This document shows, piece by piece, positions 8,035 through 14,601 of a DNA stretch of 64,000 nt (within the stretch, counting starts at the first letter, position 1; each line of letters starts with the position of its first letter). The notes under the pieces are model-generated. The model was not told where the DNA came from, ran no database searches, and was given only the letters and a program-made list of their open reading frames with translations. Origin of the DNA: Prado023 sp963700475 (GTDB taxonomy: Bacteria > Actinomycetota > Actinomycetes > S36-B12 > CAIYMF01). The translations under genes and the position numbers were made by a program. Location: NCBI GenBank assembly GCA_963700475.1, contig CAVOXR010000015.1, forward strand, positions 620,001 through 684,000, written 5' to 3'.

Positions 8035-8802
8035 TCAGGCCTCGTGGTCCATGCGCGCGAAGGGACGCACGTCGCTCCAGCGCTCCATCGGGCCCATCCA
8101 GGTGGTGGGCAGGGGAGCGGCACCGGGTTCGACCGTGCGGACGATCCCATCGAGCGCGATGCGGGCGTAGGTCTCACCGACCCACAGGTGCTTGGCGCCC
8201 GGGACCCCGATGATCTCGGCCTGGGGAACTCCGGCGAACCGCCGAGCCACGTCGTCCGGGGAGGCGAACTCGTCGAACTCGGGGACGAGGGCCGTCACCG
8301 CGCGCCCGGACGTGGCCCAGCCGGCAACATCGGAGTCATCGGACCAGCGACCAGGTGGGGACAACAGCACCGCGCCGGCCACCGGGTCGACGTTGCCCCA
8401 GCGCAGGATGACGTCGGTGCCGAACGACCAGCCGACGGCCCACGGATCGACGAACCCCTGCGCGGTGACCTCGGCCACGGCTGCGAGCAGGTCCTGGCCC
8501 TCGCCGCGGTTCTCGTCGAACTCACCCTCACTGGTCCCGGGGCCGGCGCTCGTCCCACGGGTGTTGAAGCGCAGGACCCCGATGCCGGCCAGTGCGGGCA
8601 GCCGCCAGGCCGCCTTGCGGATGATGTGGCTGTCCATGGAGCCGCCATGGGTGGGCAGCGGATGGCAGAAGACGATGACCGCGCTGGGGTCGGACTGCTC
8701 CGGCAACGACCACTCGCCGACGAGGCGAACGCCGTCCTCGGTGAGAAGCGAGACGGGGTACCGGCGGGCGGGCAGGACGGAGCTGGCGGCGATCGTCGTC
8801 AC
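8035..8802 (-). CDS. Alpha/beta hydrolase (dienelactone-hydrolase-like)
   Basis: A 255-residue alpha/beta hydrolase of unknown substrate. After the N-terminal strand, FCHPLPTHGGSMDSHII resembles the oxyanion region of short actinobacterial hydrolases; the nucleophile elbow appears as GWSFGTDV (GxSxG), and VPGAKHLW supplies the likely catalytic His. The acid is probably the Asp in PEFDEF or nearby. The GTG at 8802 is chosen because TACCCT lies exactly 7 nt upstream, the leaderless spacing seen throughout the window. There is no signal peptide, so it is cytosolic. It converges on the tandem dehydrogenase and shares a terminator with it. Confidence 0.75.
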   Translation of the reverse strand: MTTIAASSVLPARRYPVSLLTEDGVRLVGEWSLPEQSDPSAVIVFCHPLPTHGGSMDSHIIRKAAWRLPALAGIGVLRFNTRGTSAGPGTSEGEFDENRGEGQDLLAAVAEVTAQGFVDPWAVGWSFGTDVILRWGNVDPVAGAVLLSPPGRWSDDSDVAGWATSGRAVTALVPEFDEFASPDDVARRFAGVPQAEIIGVPGAKHLWVGETYARIALDGIVRTVEPGAAPLPTTWMGPMERWSDVRPFARMDHEA

Positions 8803-8815
8803 AGAGCCAAGGGTA
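8803..8815 (-). promoter_or_regulatory. Leaderless promoter of the 8.0-kb hydrolase
   Basis: TACCCT on the minus strand (forward 8810-8815), 7 nt before the GTG start at 8802. Confidence 0.5.
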
Positions 8816-8830
8816 TGCGCCGTGCCCGAC

Positions 8831-9109
8831 CTACCGTGGGCGCCAGCGGGAGCGGTTGTTCCAGCAGGGGGTGTGCCAGTGGCGGCGGAACTCGTCACCG
8901 TCGTGACGGTCGGCCCGCCAGGCCACGATGTGGGCCACTCCGGGGCGGATCTCCTGCTCGCACCCCGGGCACCGGTAGGCCTTGGTGGCCCCCGCGCCGG
9001 TGATCGTGCGGACGTGCCACTCGCCATCGGGGTGGGACTGGGAGGCCTGCACCGACCCGAGCGGGCGCATGGGCGCTGACTCGTCGGCCCGACGGTTCCT
9101 GCGCCCCAT
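8831..9109 (-). CDS. Small conserved zinc-finger-like protein
   Basis: A 92-residue actinobacterial protein of unknown function. It has a basic N-terminus (MGRRNRRADESAP), a conserved strand pair DGEWHVRTITGAGATK, then YRCPGCEQEIRPGVAHIVAW and a C-terminal RRHWHTPCWNN. The CPGC pair with the later His/Cys residues looks like an HNH-type or zinc-ribbon site. Homologues are sometimes labelled ATP/GTP-binding without any P-loop; none is visible here. The ATG is supported by TACCGT 6 nt upstream. It is divergent from the next hydrolase gene, with only 58 bp between the two starts. Confidence 0.7.
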   Translation of the reverse strand: MGRRNRRADESAPMRPLGSVQASQSHPDGEWHVRTITGAGATKAYRCPGCEQEIRPGVAHIVAWRADRHDGDEFRRHWHTPCWNNRSRWRPR

Positions 9110-9121
9110 GGCAGAACGGTA
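9110..9121 (-). promoter_or_regulatory. Leaderless promoter of the small zinc protein
   Basis: TACCGT on the minus strand (forward 9116-9121), 6 nt before the ATG at 9109. It lies back to back with the promoter of the gene at 9168. Confidence 0.45.
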
Positions 9122-9154
9122 GCCCGACACCGCCCGGCTCGGATGCGAAGTGGC

Positions 9155-9167
9155 TACCCTTCGCATC
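9155..9167 (+). promoter_or_regulatory. Leaderless promoter of the 9.2-kb hydrolase
   Basis: TACCCT at 9155-9160 is 7 nt before ATG 9168. This argues against the in-frame GTG at 9150, which lies upstream of the -10 hexamer. Confidence 0.5.
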
Positions 9168-9950
9168 ATGCTGCATCACGTCGAGAGCGGATCCGGTCAC
9201 CCTGTCGTGCTCCTGCACGCCTTCCCGATGGACAACTCCCTGTGGGCTGCCCAGCGACAGGCCCTGGGTCAGGCGGGACATCGGGTGATCACCCCGGACC
9301 TTCCCGGATTCGGCGGGAGTGCGCTGGCCGAGGACGCTCCGTCGCTGGACGTGATGGCCGATGCGGTTGTCGAGCTCCTGGATCACCTGGGGATCGAGCG
9401 TGCCGTGGTGGGTGGGTTGTCCATGGGTGGCTACGTGACCATGGCCCTCCTGCGCCGGCACCCTGAGCGGATGTCGGCGATCATCCTGGCCGACACCAAG
9501 GCCGGCGCGGACACACCCGAGGCGGCCGCCAACCGGCAGGCAGCCGCCGACGCGGTCCAGGAGGCGGGAACGGCGGCCGGCATCGCCGACGCCATGATGC
9601 CCAATCTCCTGGGCGCCACGACTCGCGACTCGCGCCCCGACGTTGTGGCCACCGTACGCCGCTGGATCGGCGCCCAGCCTGCCGCGGGCGTCGCCTGGGC
9701 CCAGCGAGCGATGGCAGCCCGTCCGGACTCCCTGGCCGACATCGGGGGCTTCGGCCGGCCGGTGCTGGTCCTCTACGGAGCCCAGGACACGATCTCCCCG
9801 GCCGCAGATGCCGCGGCGATGGCAGAGGCCGCCCGATCGGGAGGCAGCGCCACGACCGTGGTCGAGATCCCGGACGCCGGGCATCTGAGCGCAGTGGAGG
9901 ACCCGGACGCCGTCACCCACGCCCTGCTCGGCTGGCTCGCCACCCTCTGA
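9168..9950 (+). CDS. Alpha/beta hydrolase fold protein
   Basis: A 260-residue hydrolase of the haloperoxidase/3-oxoadipate enol-lactonase type. VVLLHAFPMDNSLW carries the HG-like oxyanion motif (here HA), GGLSMGGYV is the GxSxG nucleophile elbow (Ser about residue 89), VLVLYGAQDTISP gives the Asp, and IPDAGHLSAVEDP gives the catalytic His. The substrate cannot be predicted; enol-lactone hydrolysis or a small ester is plausible. It is monocistronic, transcribed away from the small zinc protein and converging on ccr with a hairpin between them. Confidence 0.8.
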   Translation: MLHHVESGSGHPVVLLHAFPMDNSLWAAQRQALGQAGHRVITPDLPGFGGSALAEDAPSLDVMADAVVELLDHLGIERAVVGGLSMGGYVTMALLRRHPERMSAIILADTKAGADTPEAAANRQAAADAVQEAGTAAGIADAMMPNLLGATTRDSRPDVVATVRRWIGAQPAAGVAWAQRAMAARPDSLADIGGFGRPVLVLYGAQDTISPAADAAAMAEAARSGGSATTVVEIPDAGHLSAVEDPDAVTHALLGWLATL

Positions 9951-9968
9951 CGGGCTTGGGAGATCGGG

Positions 9969-10002
9969 GTCGGACGCGCCGGAACGTCACGGCGCGCCCG
10001 AC
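9969..10002. terminator. Bidirectional terminator hairpin
   Basis: Inverted repeat GTCGGACGCGCCG (9969-9981) and CGGCGCGCCCGAC (9990-10002), 13-bp arms with one mismatch, between the stops of the convergent hydrolase and ccr genes. Confidence 0.65.
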
Positions 10003-10012
10003 CTGCCGGGGA

Positions 10013-11350
10013 TCAGATCCCGCGGAACCTGTTGATCGCGTCGAGGTGCTTGGCGCGCTTCTCCTCGTTGCGCACGCCCAGGCCCTCCTCGGGCGCCAGG
10101 CAGAGCACGCCGACCTTGCCCTGATGCAGGTTGCGGTGGACCTCGTAGGCCGCGTCACCCGTCCGCTCGAGGGGGAACGTCTGGGACAACGTGGGGTGGA
10201 TCAGCCCGCGGTCGATCAGGCGGTTGGCCTCGTAGGCCTCCCGGTAGTTGGCGAAGTGCGAGCCGATGATCCGCTTGAGGTTCATCCAGAAGTACCGGTT
10301 GTCGTACTCGTGCATGTACCCGGAGGTCGAGGCACAGGTGGCGATCGTTCCGCCCTTGCGGGTCACGTAGACCGAGGCCCCGAAGGTCTCACGGCCGGGG
10401 TGCTCGAAGACGATGTCGACGTCCTCACCGCCGGTGAGCTCGCGGATCCGCTTGCCGAACCGCTGCCACTCCTTGGGGTCCTGGGTCTGGGGGTCCTTCC
10501 AGAACTTGTAGCCCTCAGCGTTGCGGTCGATGATCAGCTCGGCGCCCATCTTCCGGCAGATCTCGGCCTTCTCGTCGCTGGAGACCACGCACACAGGCGT
10601 GGCACCACCGTTGATGGCCATCTGCGTGGCGTACGAGCCCAGGCCACCGGACGCGCCCCAGATCAGCACGGTGTCGCCCTGCTTCATCCCGGCACCGTTG
10701 CGTGAGACGAGCTGGCGGTAGGCGGTGGCGTTGACCAGGCCGGGGGCGGCAGCCTCCTCCCAGGTCAGGTGCGCGGGCTTGGCCAGCAGCTGGTTGGACT
10801 TGACCAGGGCGACCTGGGCCAGGCCACCGAAGTTCGTCTCGAAGCCCCAGATCCGCTGCTCGGGATCCATCATCGTGTCGTTGTGCCCCGCCGGGTTCTC
10901 CAGCTCGACGCTCAGGCAGTGCGCCACGACCTCGTCACCGGGCTTCCAGGCACTCACCCCGGGACCGGTGCGCAGCACGACGCCGGCGAGGTCCGAGCCG
11001 ACCACGTGGTACGGAAGGTCGTGCCGCTTGGCCAGCTCGTGGCTGCGACCGTAGCGGCTCAGGAAGCCGAACGTGCTGACCGGCTCGAACAGCGCCGACC
11101 AGACGGTGTTGTAGTTGATCGCCGAGGCCATCACCGCGACCAGCGCCTCGCCCGGGCCGAGCTCGGGGACCGGCACCTCGTCGAGGTGCAGCGACTTGCG
11201 GGGGTCCTTCTCGCGGGTGGTCATCCCGGCGAACATCTGCTCCTCGTCCTTGTGGACGGTGACCCCCTTGTAGGACTCAGGAACGGCGATGTCGGCGAAC
11301 CCCGGCTCGAGGTGGGCATCGGCCAGGATCGCATCGAGGATCTGCTTCAC
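10013..11350 (-). CDS. ccr: Crotonyl-CoA carboxylase/reductase
   Basis: A 445-residue Ccr, which reductively carboxylates crotonyl-CoA with NADPH and CO2 to (2S)-ethylmalonyl-CoA, the signature step of the ethylmalonyl-CoA pathway. It belongs to the zinc-free MDR family. Visible hallmarks are SAINYNTVWSALFEP, YHVVGSDLAG, WGFETNFGGLAQ (the Phe-Glu pair of the CO2 site), the NADPH motif WGASGGLGSYA, and RIIGSHFANYREA with the conserved His. The GTG start at 11350 follows GGAGG at the right distance; the in-frame upstream ATGs lie between the -10 and this site and lack homology. The operator shared with hbd-ecm covers its promoter. In streptomycetes Ccr also supplies extender units. Confidence 0.96.
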   Translation of the reverse strand: MKQILDAILADAHLEPGFADIAVPESYKGVTVHKDEEQMFAGMTTREKDPRKSLHLDEVPVPELGPGEALVAVMASAINYNTVWSALFEPVSTFGFLSRYGRSHELAKRHDLPYHVVGSDLAGVVLRTGPGVSAWKPGDEVVAHCLSVELENPAGHNDTMMDPEQRIWGFETNFGGLAQVALVKSNQLLAKPAHLTWEEAAAPGLVNATAYRQLVSRNGAGMKQGDTVLIWGASGGLGSYATQMAINGGATPVCVVSSDEKAEICRKMGAELIIDRNAEGYKFWKDPQTQDPKEWQRFGKRIRELTGGEDVDIVFEHPGRETFGASVYVTRKGGTIATCASTSGYMHEYDNRYFWMNLKRIIGSHFANYREAYEANRLIDRGLIHPTLSQTFPLERTGDAAYEVHRNLHQGKVGVLCLAPEEGLGVRNEEKRAKHLDAINRFRGI

Positions 11351-11391
11351 GGGGGACCTCCAGGGATGTCGGACGGGCATCGGTCCCATTC

Positions 11392-11411
11392 AGGCTACTG
11401 CTCGGTAACCT
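11392..11411 (-). promoter_or_regulatory. ccr promoter with the hbd-type operator
   Basis: On the minus strand AGGTTAC-CGAGCA-GTAGCCT is nearly identical to the hbd operator at 756-777, including the spacer. Its right half contains the hexamer TAGCCT (forward 11392-11397), a good -10, so a bound protein would block RNA polymerase. This links ccr to hbd-ecm in one regulon. Confidence 0.65.
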
Positions 11412-11502
11412 TCCGACGTCACCCGGGGGAGGGTTGCCTGCGTCGGGCGCTGCCGATGCCGGGATAGCCGATGGAATGGGCGATCCCGGCATTCGCTGCA
11501 GC

Positions 11503-11988
11503 TCAGTGCGTCGGGGTGTCCTTGGCCGGCTCGACCAGCTCGACGAGAACCCCGCCGCAGTCCTTCGGGTGCACGAAGTTGACCCGCGAGCCGGCCGTGC
11601 CTCGCTTGGGGACGTCGTAGAGCAGGCGAACCCCGGCTGCGCGCAGGCGCTCGCCGGCGACGTCGATGTCGGTGACCCGGAAGGCCAGCTGCTGCATGCC
11701 CTCGCCGCTGCGGGCCAGGAACTTGCCGATGGGGGAGTCCTCGCGCAGGGGTGCCAGCAGCTGCAGGAACGACCCGGATCCGGCGATGTCGATCATCGCC
11801 TCGCGAACGCCCTGCTCCTCGTTGACCTCCTCGTGCACCGAGTGCAGCCCGAATGCGCGCGCGTAGAAGGCGATCGCCACGTCGAGGTCGGCCACGGCCA
11901 GGCCGACATGGTCGATCCGCTCGACCAGCGGGCCAAGCGCCGCCACGGGCGAACCGGGCATCTCGGGCGCGGGGGTGGTGGTGTCCAT
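11503..11988 (-). CDS. mce: Methylmalonyl-CoA/ethylmalonyl-CoA epimerase
   Basis: A 161-residue vicinal-oxygen-chelate protein that interconverts the R and S forms of methylmalonyl-CoA, and in this pathway also ethylmalonyl-CoA. Two beta-alpha-beta-beta-beta modules are visible: RIDHVGLAVADLDVAIAFY with the first metal His, and LAFRVTDIDVAGERLRAAGV; the metal ligands are completed by QQLAF and a C-terminal Glu in VLVELVEP. FVHPKDCGGVLVEL is the family signature. The ATG start gives an N-terminal extension of about 20 residues that is rich in Pro/Ala. It lies upstream of ccr on the same strand with a 152-bp gap containing the ccr promoter, so it may be transcribed separately. Confidence 0.92.
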   Translation of the reverse strand: MDTTTPAPEMPGSPVAALGPLVERIDHVGLAVADLDVAIAFYARAFGLHSVHEEVNEEQGVREAMIDIAGSGSFLQLLAPLREDSPIGKFLARSGEGMQQLAFRVTDIDVAGERLRAAGVRLLYDVPKRGTAGSRVNFVHPKDCGGVLVELVEPAKDTPTH

Positions 11989-12250
11989 CGGAACCGCCTT
12001 CCTGTCCGGCGCGGGACCGGACCGTTAGCTGGGGCGGCGTCGGCCCGACGCCGGATCGCGCGCGGATTCAGCCTACGCCGTGGGCGATCCCGCCCTCACG
12101 GCACGGTGCTCGGCCGGTGCGGGAGGGGCTGGGCAGGGCGATCCACCGGCGACTGCCCGGCGAGCCGAGCCGGTGTTCCGTCGCGTTGCCCGCGTGGCTA
12201 TCGTGGGGCGTGAGCATGCACCGCCAGTTCCCACGAAAGAGAGGCACGCC

Positions 12251-13438
12251 ATGTCCGGATCCGTGATCGTCGCCGGCGCCCGAACCCCCATGGGTCGGTT
12301 GCTCGGGTCCCTGAAGGGGTTCTCGGCCGCCGAGCTCGGTGGCATCGCCATCAAGGGCGCCCTGGACAAGGCCGGCGTGTCCGGTGACCAGGTGGACTAC
12401 GTGATCATGGGCCACGTCATCCAGGCCGGTGCCGGGCAGATCACCGCCCGCCAGGCCGCGATCGCCGGCGGGATCCCGCTGGACGTGCCCGCCCTGACCA
12501 TCAACAAGGTGTGCCTGTCGGGCATCGATGCGATCGCCCTGGCCGACCAGCTGATCCGCGCCGGCGAGTTCGACATCGTGGTCGCCGGTGGCATGGAGTC
12601 GATGACCAACGCCCCGCACGTGCTGGTCGGCAGCCGCGAGGGCGTGAAGTACGGCGACTGGACGATGAAGGACTCGATGGCCCACGACGCGCTGTTCTGC
12701 GCCATCGACCAGCTGGCGATGGGCCTGTCGACCGAGCAGTTCAACTCGCGCTACGACCTCACCCGCGAGGAGCAGGACGAGTTCTCCGCGCGCTCGCACC
12801 AGCTGGCCGCGCGTGCTGCCAAGGACGGGCTGTTCGACGACGAGATCGTGCCGGTCTCGATCCCGCAGCGCAAGGGCGACCCGATCGAGTTCAGCGTCGA
12901 CGAGGGCGTGCGCGCCGACACCACGGTCGACTCCCTGTCGCGCCTGCGCCCGGCGTTCACCAAGGACGGCACCATCACCGCCGGGTCCGCGTCGCAGATC
13001 TCGGACGGGGCCGCTGCCGTGGTCGTGATGAGCAAGGCGAAGGCCGAGGAGCTGGGCCTGACATGGCTGGCCGAGATCGGCGCCCACGGCGTGGTGGCCG
13101 GCCCCGACGCCTCACTGCAGGAGCAGCCGGCCAACGCCGTGCTGAAGGCGTGCGAGAAGGAGGGCATCGCGCCCACGGACCTCGACCTCCTCGAGCTCAA
13201 CGAGGCGTTCGCTGCCGTGGGGATCGTGTCGACGAAGAAGCTCGGCGTGGATCCGGAGAAGGTCAACGTCAACGGCGGGGCGATCGCCATGGGCCATCCG
13301 GTCGGGATGTCCGGTGCCCGCATCGTGCTGCACCTGGCCAACGAGCTGAAGCGGCGCGGCGGCGGCGTCGGTGCTGCGGCGCTGTGCGGTGGTGGCGGGC
13401 AGGGCGACGCCCTGATCGTTCGCGTCCCCAAGGCCTGA
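12251..13438 (+). CDS. phaA: Acetyl-CoA acetyltransferase (thiolase)
   Basis: A 395-residue biosynthetic-type thiolase that condenses two acetyl-CoA to acetoacetyl-CoA, the entry to the ethylmalonyl-CoA pathway and to PHB. The nucleophilic Cys is in TINKVCLSGIDAIALA, the His in NGGAIAMGHPVGMSG and the second Cys in CGGGGQGDAL. The ATG start follows an AGAGAGGC site; a -10-like TATCGT at 12199-12204 would give a leader of about 40 nt. It is divergent from the epimerase and followed by a palindromic repeat before meaB. Confidence 0.94.
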   Translation: MSGSVIVAGARTPMGRLLGSLKGFSAAELGGIAIKGALDKAGVSGDQVDYVIMGHVIQAGAGQITARQAAIAGGIPLDVPALTINKVCLSGIDAIALADQLIRAGEFDIVVAGGMESMTNAPHVLVGSREGVKYGDWTMKDSMAHDALFCAIDQLAMGLSTEQFNSRYDLTREEQDEFSARSHQLAARAAKDGLFDDEIVPVSIPQRKGDPIEFSVDEGVRADTTVDSLSRLRPAFTKDGTITAGSASQISDGAAAVVVMSKAKAEELGLTWLAEIGAHGVVAGPDASLQEQPANAVLKACEKEGIAPTDLDLLELNEAFAAVGIVSTKKLGVDPEKVNVNGGAIAMGHPVGMSGARIVLHLANELKRRGGGVGAAALCGGGGQGDALIVRVPKA

Positions 13439-13459
13439 GAATCGCGCTGGACCCGGATC

Positions 13460-13528
13460 GATCCGGATTTCCGACGATTGATGGTCGGAGATCCGGATCA
13501 ACCGCAGGCTGGGCCGCGCAATAGCGGA
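13460..13528 (+). repeat. Palindromic intergenic repeat, copy B
   Basis: Arms GATCCGGATTTCCGAC (13460-13475) and GTCGGAGATCCGGATC (13484-13499), one mismatch, then the tail GGGCCGCGCAATAGCGGA at 13511-13528. Same order and spacing as copy A at 600-667. It follows the thiolase stop by about 20 nt. Confidence 0.6.
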
Positions 13529-13563
13529 TCATTCGGGGTGGGCGTGGTGCGTGGTCGGGCGGA

Positions 13564-14553
13564 GTGACGGTCGTGGAGAGGGGTGGGTCGTGGGTCGGAC
13601 GGTGGACGTCGACCAGCTTGGTCGAGCGCGCGCTGGCGGGCGACGCCCGCTCGATCGGCCGGCTCATCACGCTCGTCGAGGACGGGGCTCCGCAGCTGCG
13701 GGACGTGATGGCGGCCCTGGCACCCCGGTCCGGTACAGCGCACATCGTGGGCCTCACCGGGTCTCCCGGCGTCGGGAAGTCGACCACGACCTCGGCGTTG
13801 GTCGCGGCCTTCCGCGCTGCCGGGCGTCGGGTCGGGGTGCTGGCAGTCGACCCCTCCTCCCCATTCTCTGGGGGAGCCCTGCTCGGCGACCGGATCCGGA
13901 TGCAGGAGCATGCCACCGACCCGGAGGTCTTCATCCGCTCGATGGCCTCGCGCGGCCACCTCGGAGGGCTGGCCTCGACCACGCCGCAGGCGGTGCGTGT
14001 CCTGGATGCGGCTGGCTGCGACCCGGTTCTCGTCGAGACCGTGGGCGTGGGGCAGTCCGAGGTGGAGGTTGCTGGCGAGGCGGACACCACGATCGTGCTG
14101 CTGGCGCCGGGGATGGGCGACGGGATCCAGGCCGCCAAGGCGGGCATCCTCGAGATCGGCGACATCTTCGTGGTGAACAAGGCCGACCGCGATGGGGCTG
14201 ACGCCACCGCCCGCGAGTTGCGGCACATGATCAGCCTCGGGCCCTCCGGCCAGGCTGGGGCGTGGAAGCCGCCGGTGCTGAAGGTCGTCGCGACACGAGG
14301 TGAGGGCCTGCCCGAGCTGGTGGAGGCGATCGACGGCCATCGGGCCTGGCTGGAGTCCTCGGGCACCGGGATGGCGCGGCGGCGCACCCGCGCCCGATCC
14401 GAGATCCAGGGGATCGCCCTGGCCGCGCTGCAGGCCCGGTTCGCTGGAGTCGGCGGTGCCGGGGTCCTTGACGGGCTCGCCGACGATGTTGCCGCGGGAC
14501 GCACCGACGCCTTCACCGCCGCGGACCGGATCGTCGCCGAGGTGGCCGGCTGA
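13564..14553 (+). CDS. meaB: Methylmalonyl-CoA mutase-associated GTPase MeaB
   Basis: A 329-residue G3E-family P-loop GTPase that loads and protects adenosylcobalamin on acyl-CoA mutases. Walker A is GSPGVGKST; the switch and Walker B regions are VDPSSPFSGGALLGDRIRM and VETVGVGQSE; the guanine-specificity motif is NKAD. The C-terminal arm for dimerisation (RRTRARSEIQGIAL) is present. The GTG start at 13564 gives a normal N-terminus. It sits directly upstream of the methylmalonyl-CoA mutase gene and may also serve the ethylmalonyl-CoA mutase at 1673. It is often annotated ArgK. Confidence 0.93.
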   Translation: MTVVERGGSWVGRWTSTSLVERALAGDARSIGRLITLVEDGAPQLRDVMAALAPRSGTAHIVGLTGSPGVGKSTTTSALVAAFRAAGRRVGVLAVDPSSPFSGGALLGDRIRMQEHATDPEVFIRSMASRGHLGGLASTTPQAVRVLDAAGCDPVLVETVGVGQSEVEVAGEADTTIVLLAPGMGDGIQAAKAGILEIGDIFVVNKADRDGADATARELRHMISLGPSGQAGAWKPPVLKVVATRGEGLPELVEAIDGHRAWLESSGTGMARRRTRARSEIQGIALAALQARFAGVGGAGVLDGLADDVAAGRTDAFTAADRIVAEVAG

Positions 14554-14588
14554 GCAGTCCTCGTGGCGCCCCTCGACGGCGTGACGAG

Positions 14589-14601
14589 TACCGTGACCTG
14601 C
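14589..14601 (+). promoter_or_regulatory. Leaderless promoter of the methylmalonyl-CoA mutase
   Basis: TACCGT at 14589-14594 is 7 nt before ATG 14602. The mutase can therefore be transcribed independently of meaB although the genes are only 48 bp apart. Confidence 0.5.

Noticed and set aside
6066..8177. Extension of the nucS frame far upstream on the minus strand
   Set aside because: Only the last 224 codons match NucS, and a -10 hexamer directly before ATG 6065 fixes the start. The rest is opposite the tandem dehydrogenase.
14554..14601. Cobalamin riboswitch upstream of the mutase or meaB genes
   Set aside because: The gaps before ecm, meaB and the mutase are too short for a B12 riboswitch and no B12-box-like sequence was seen.
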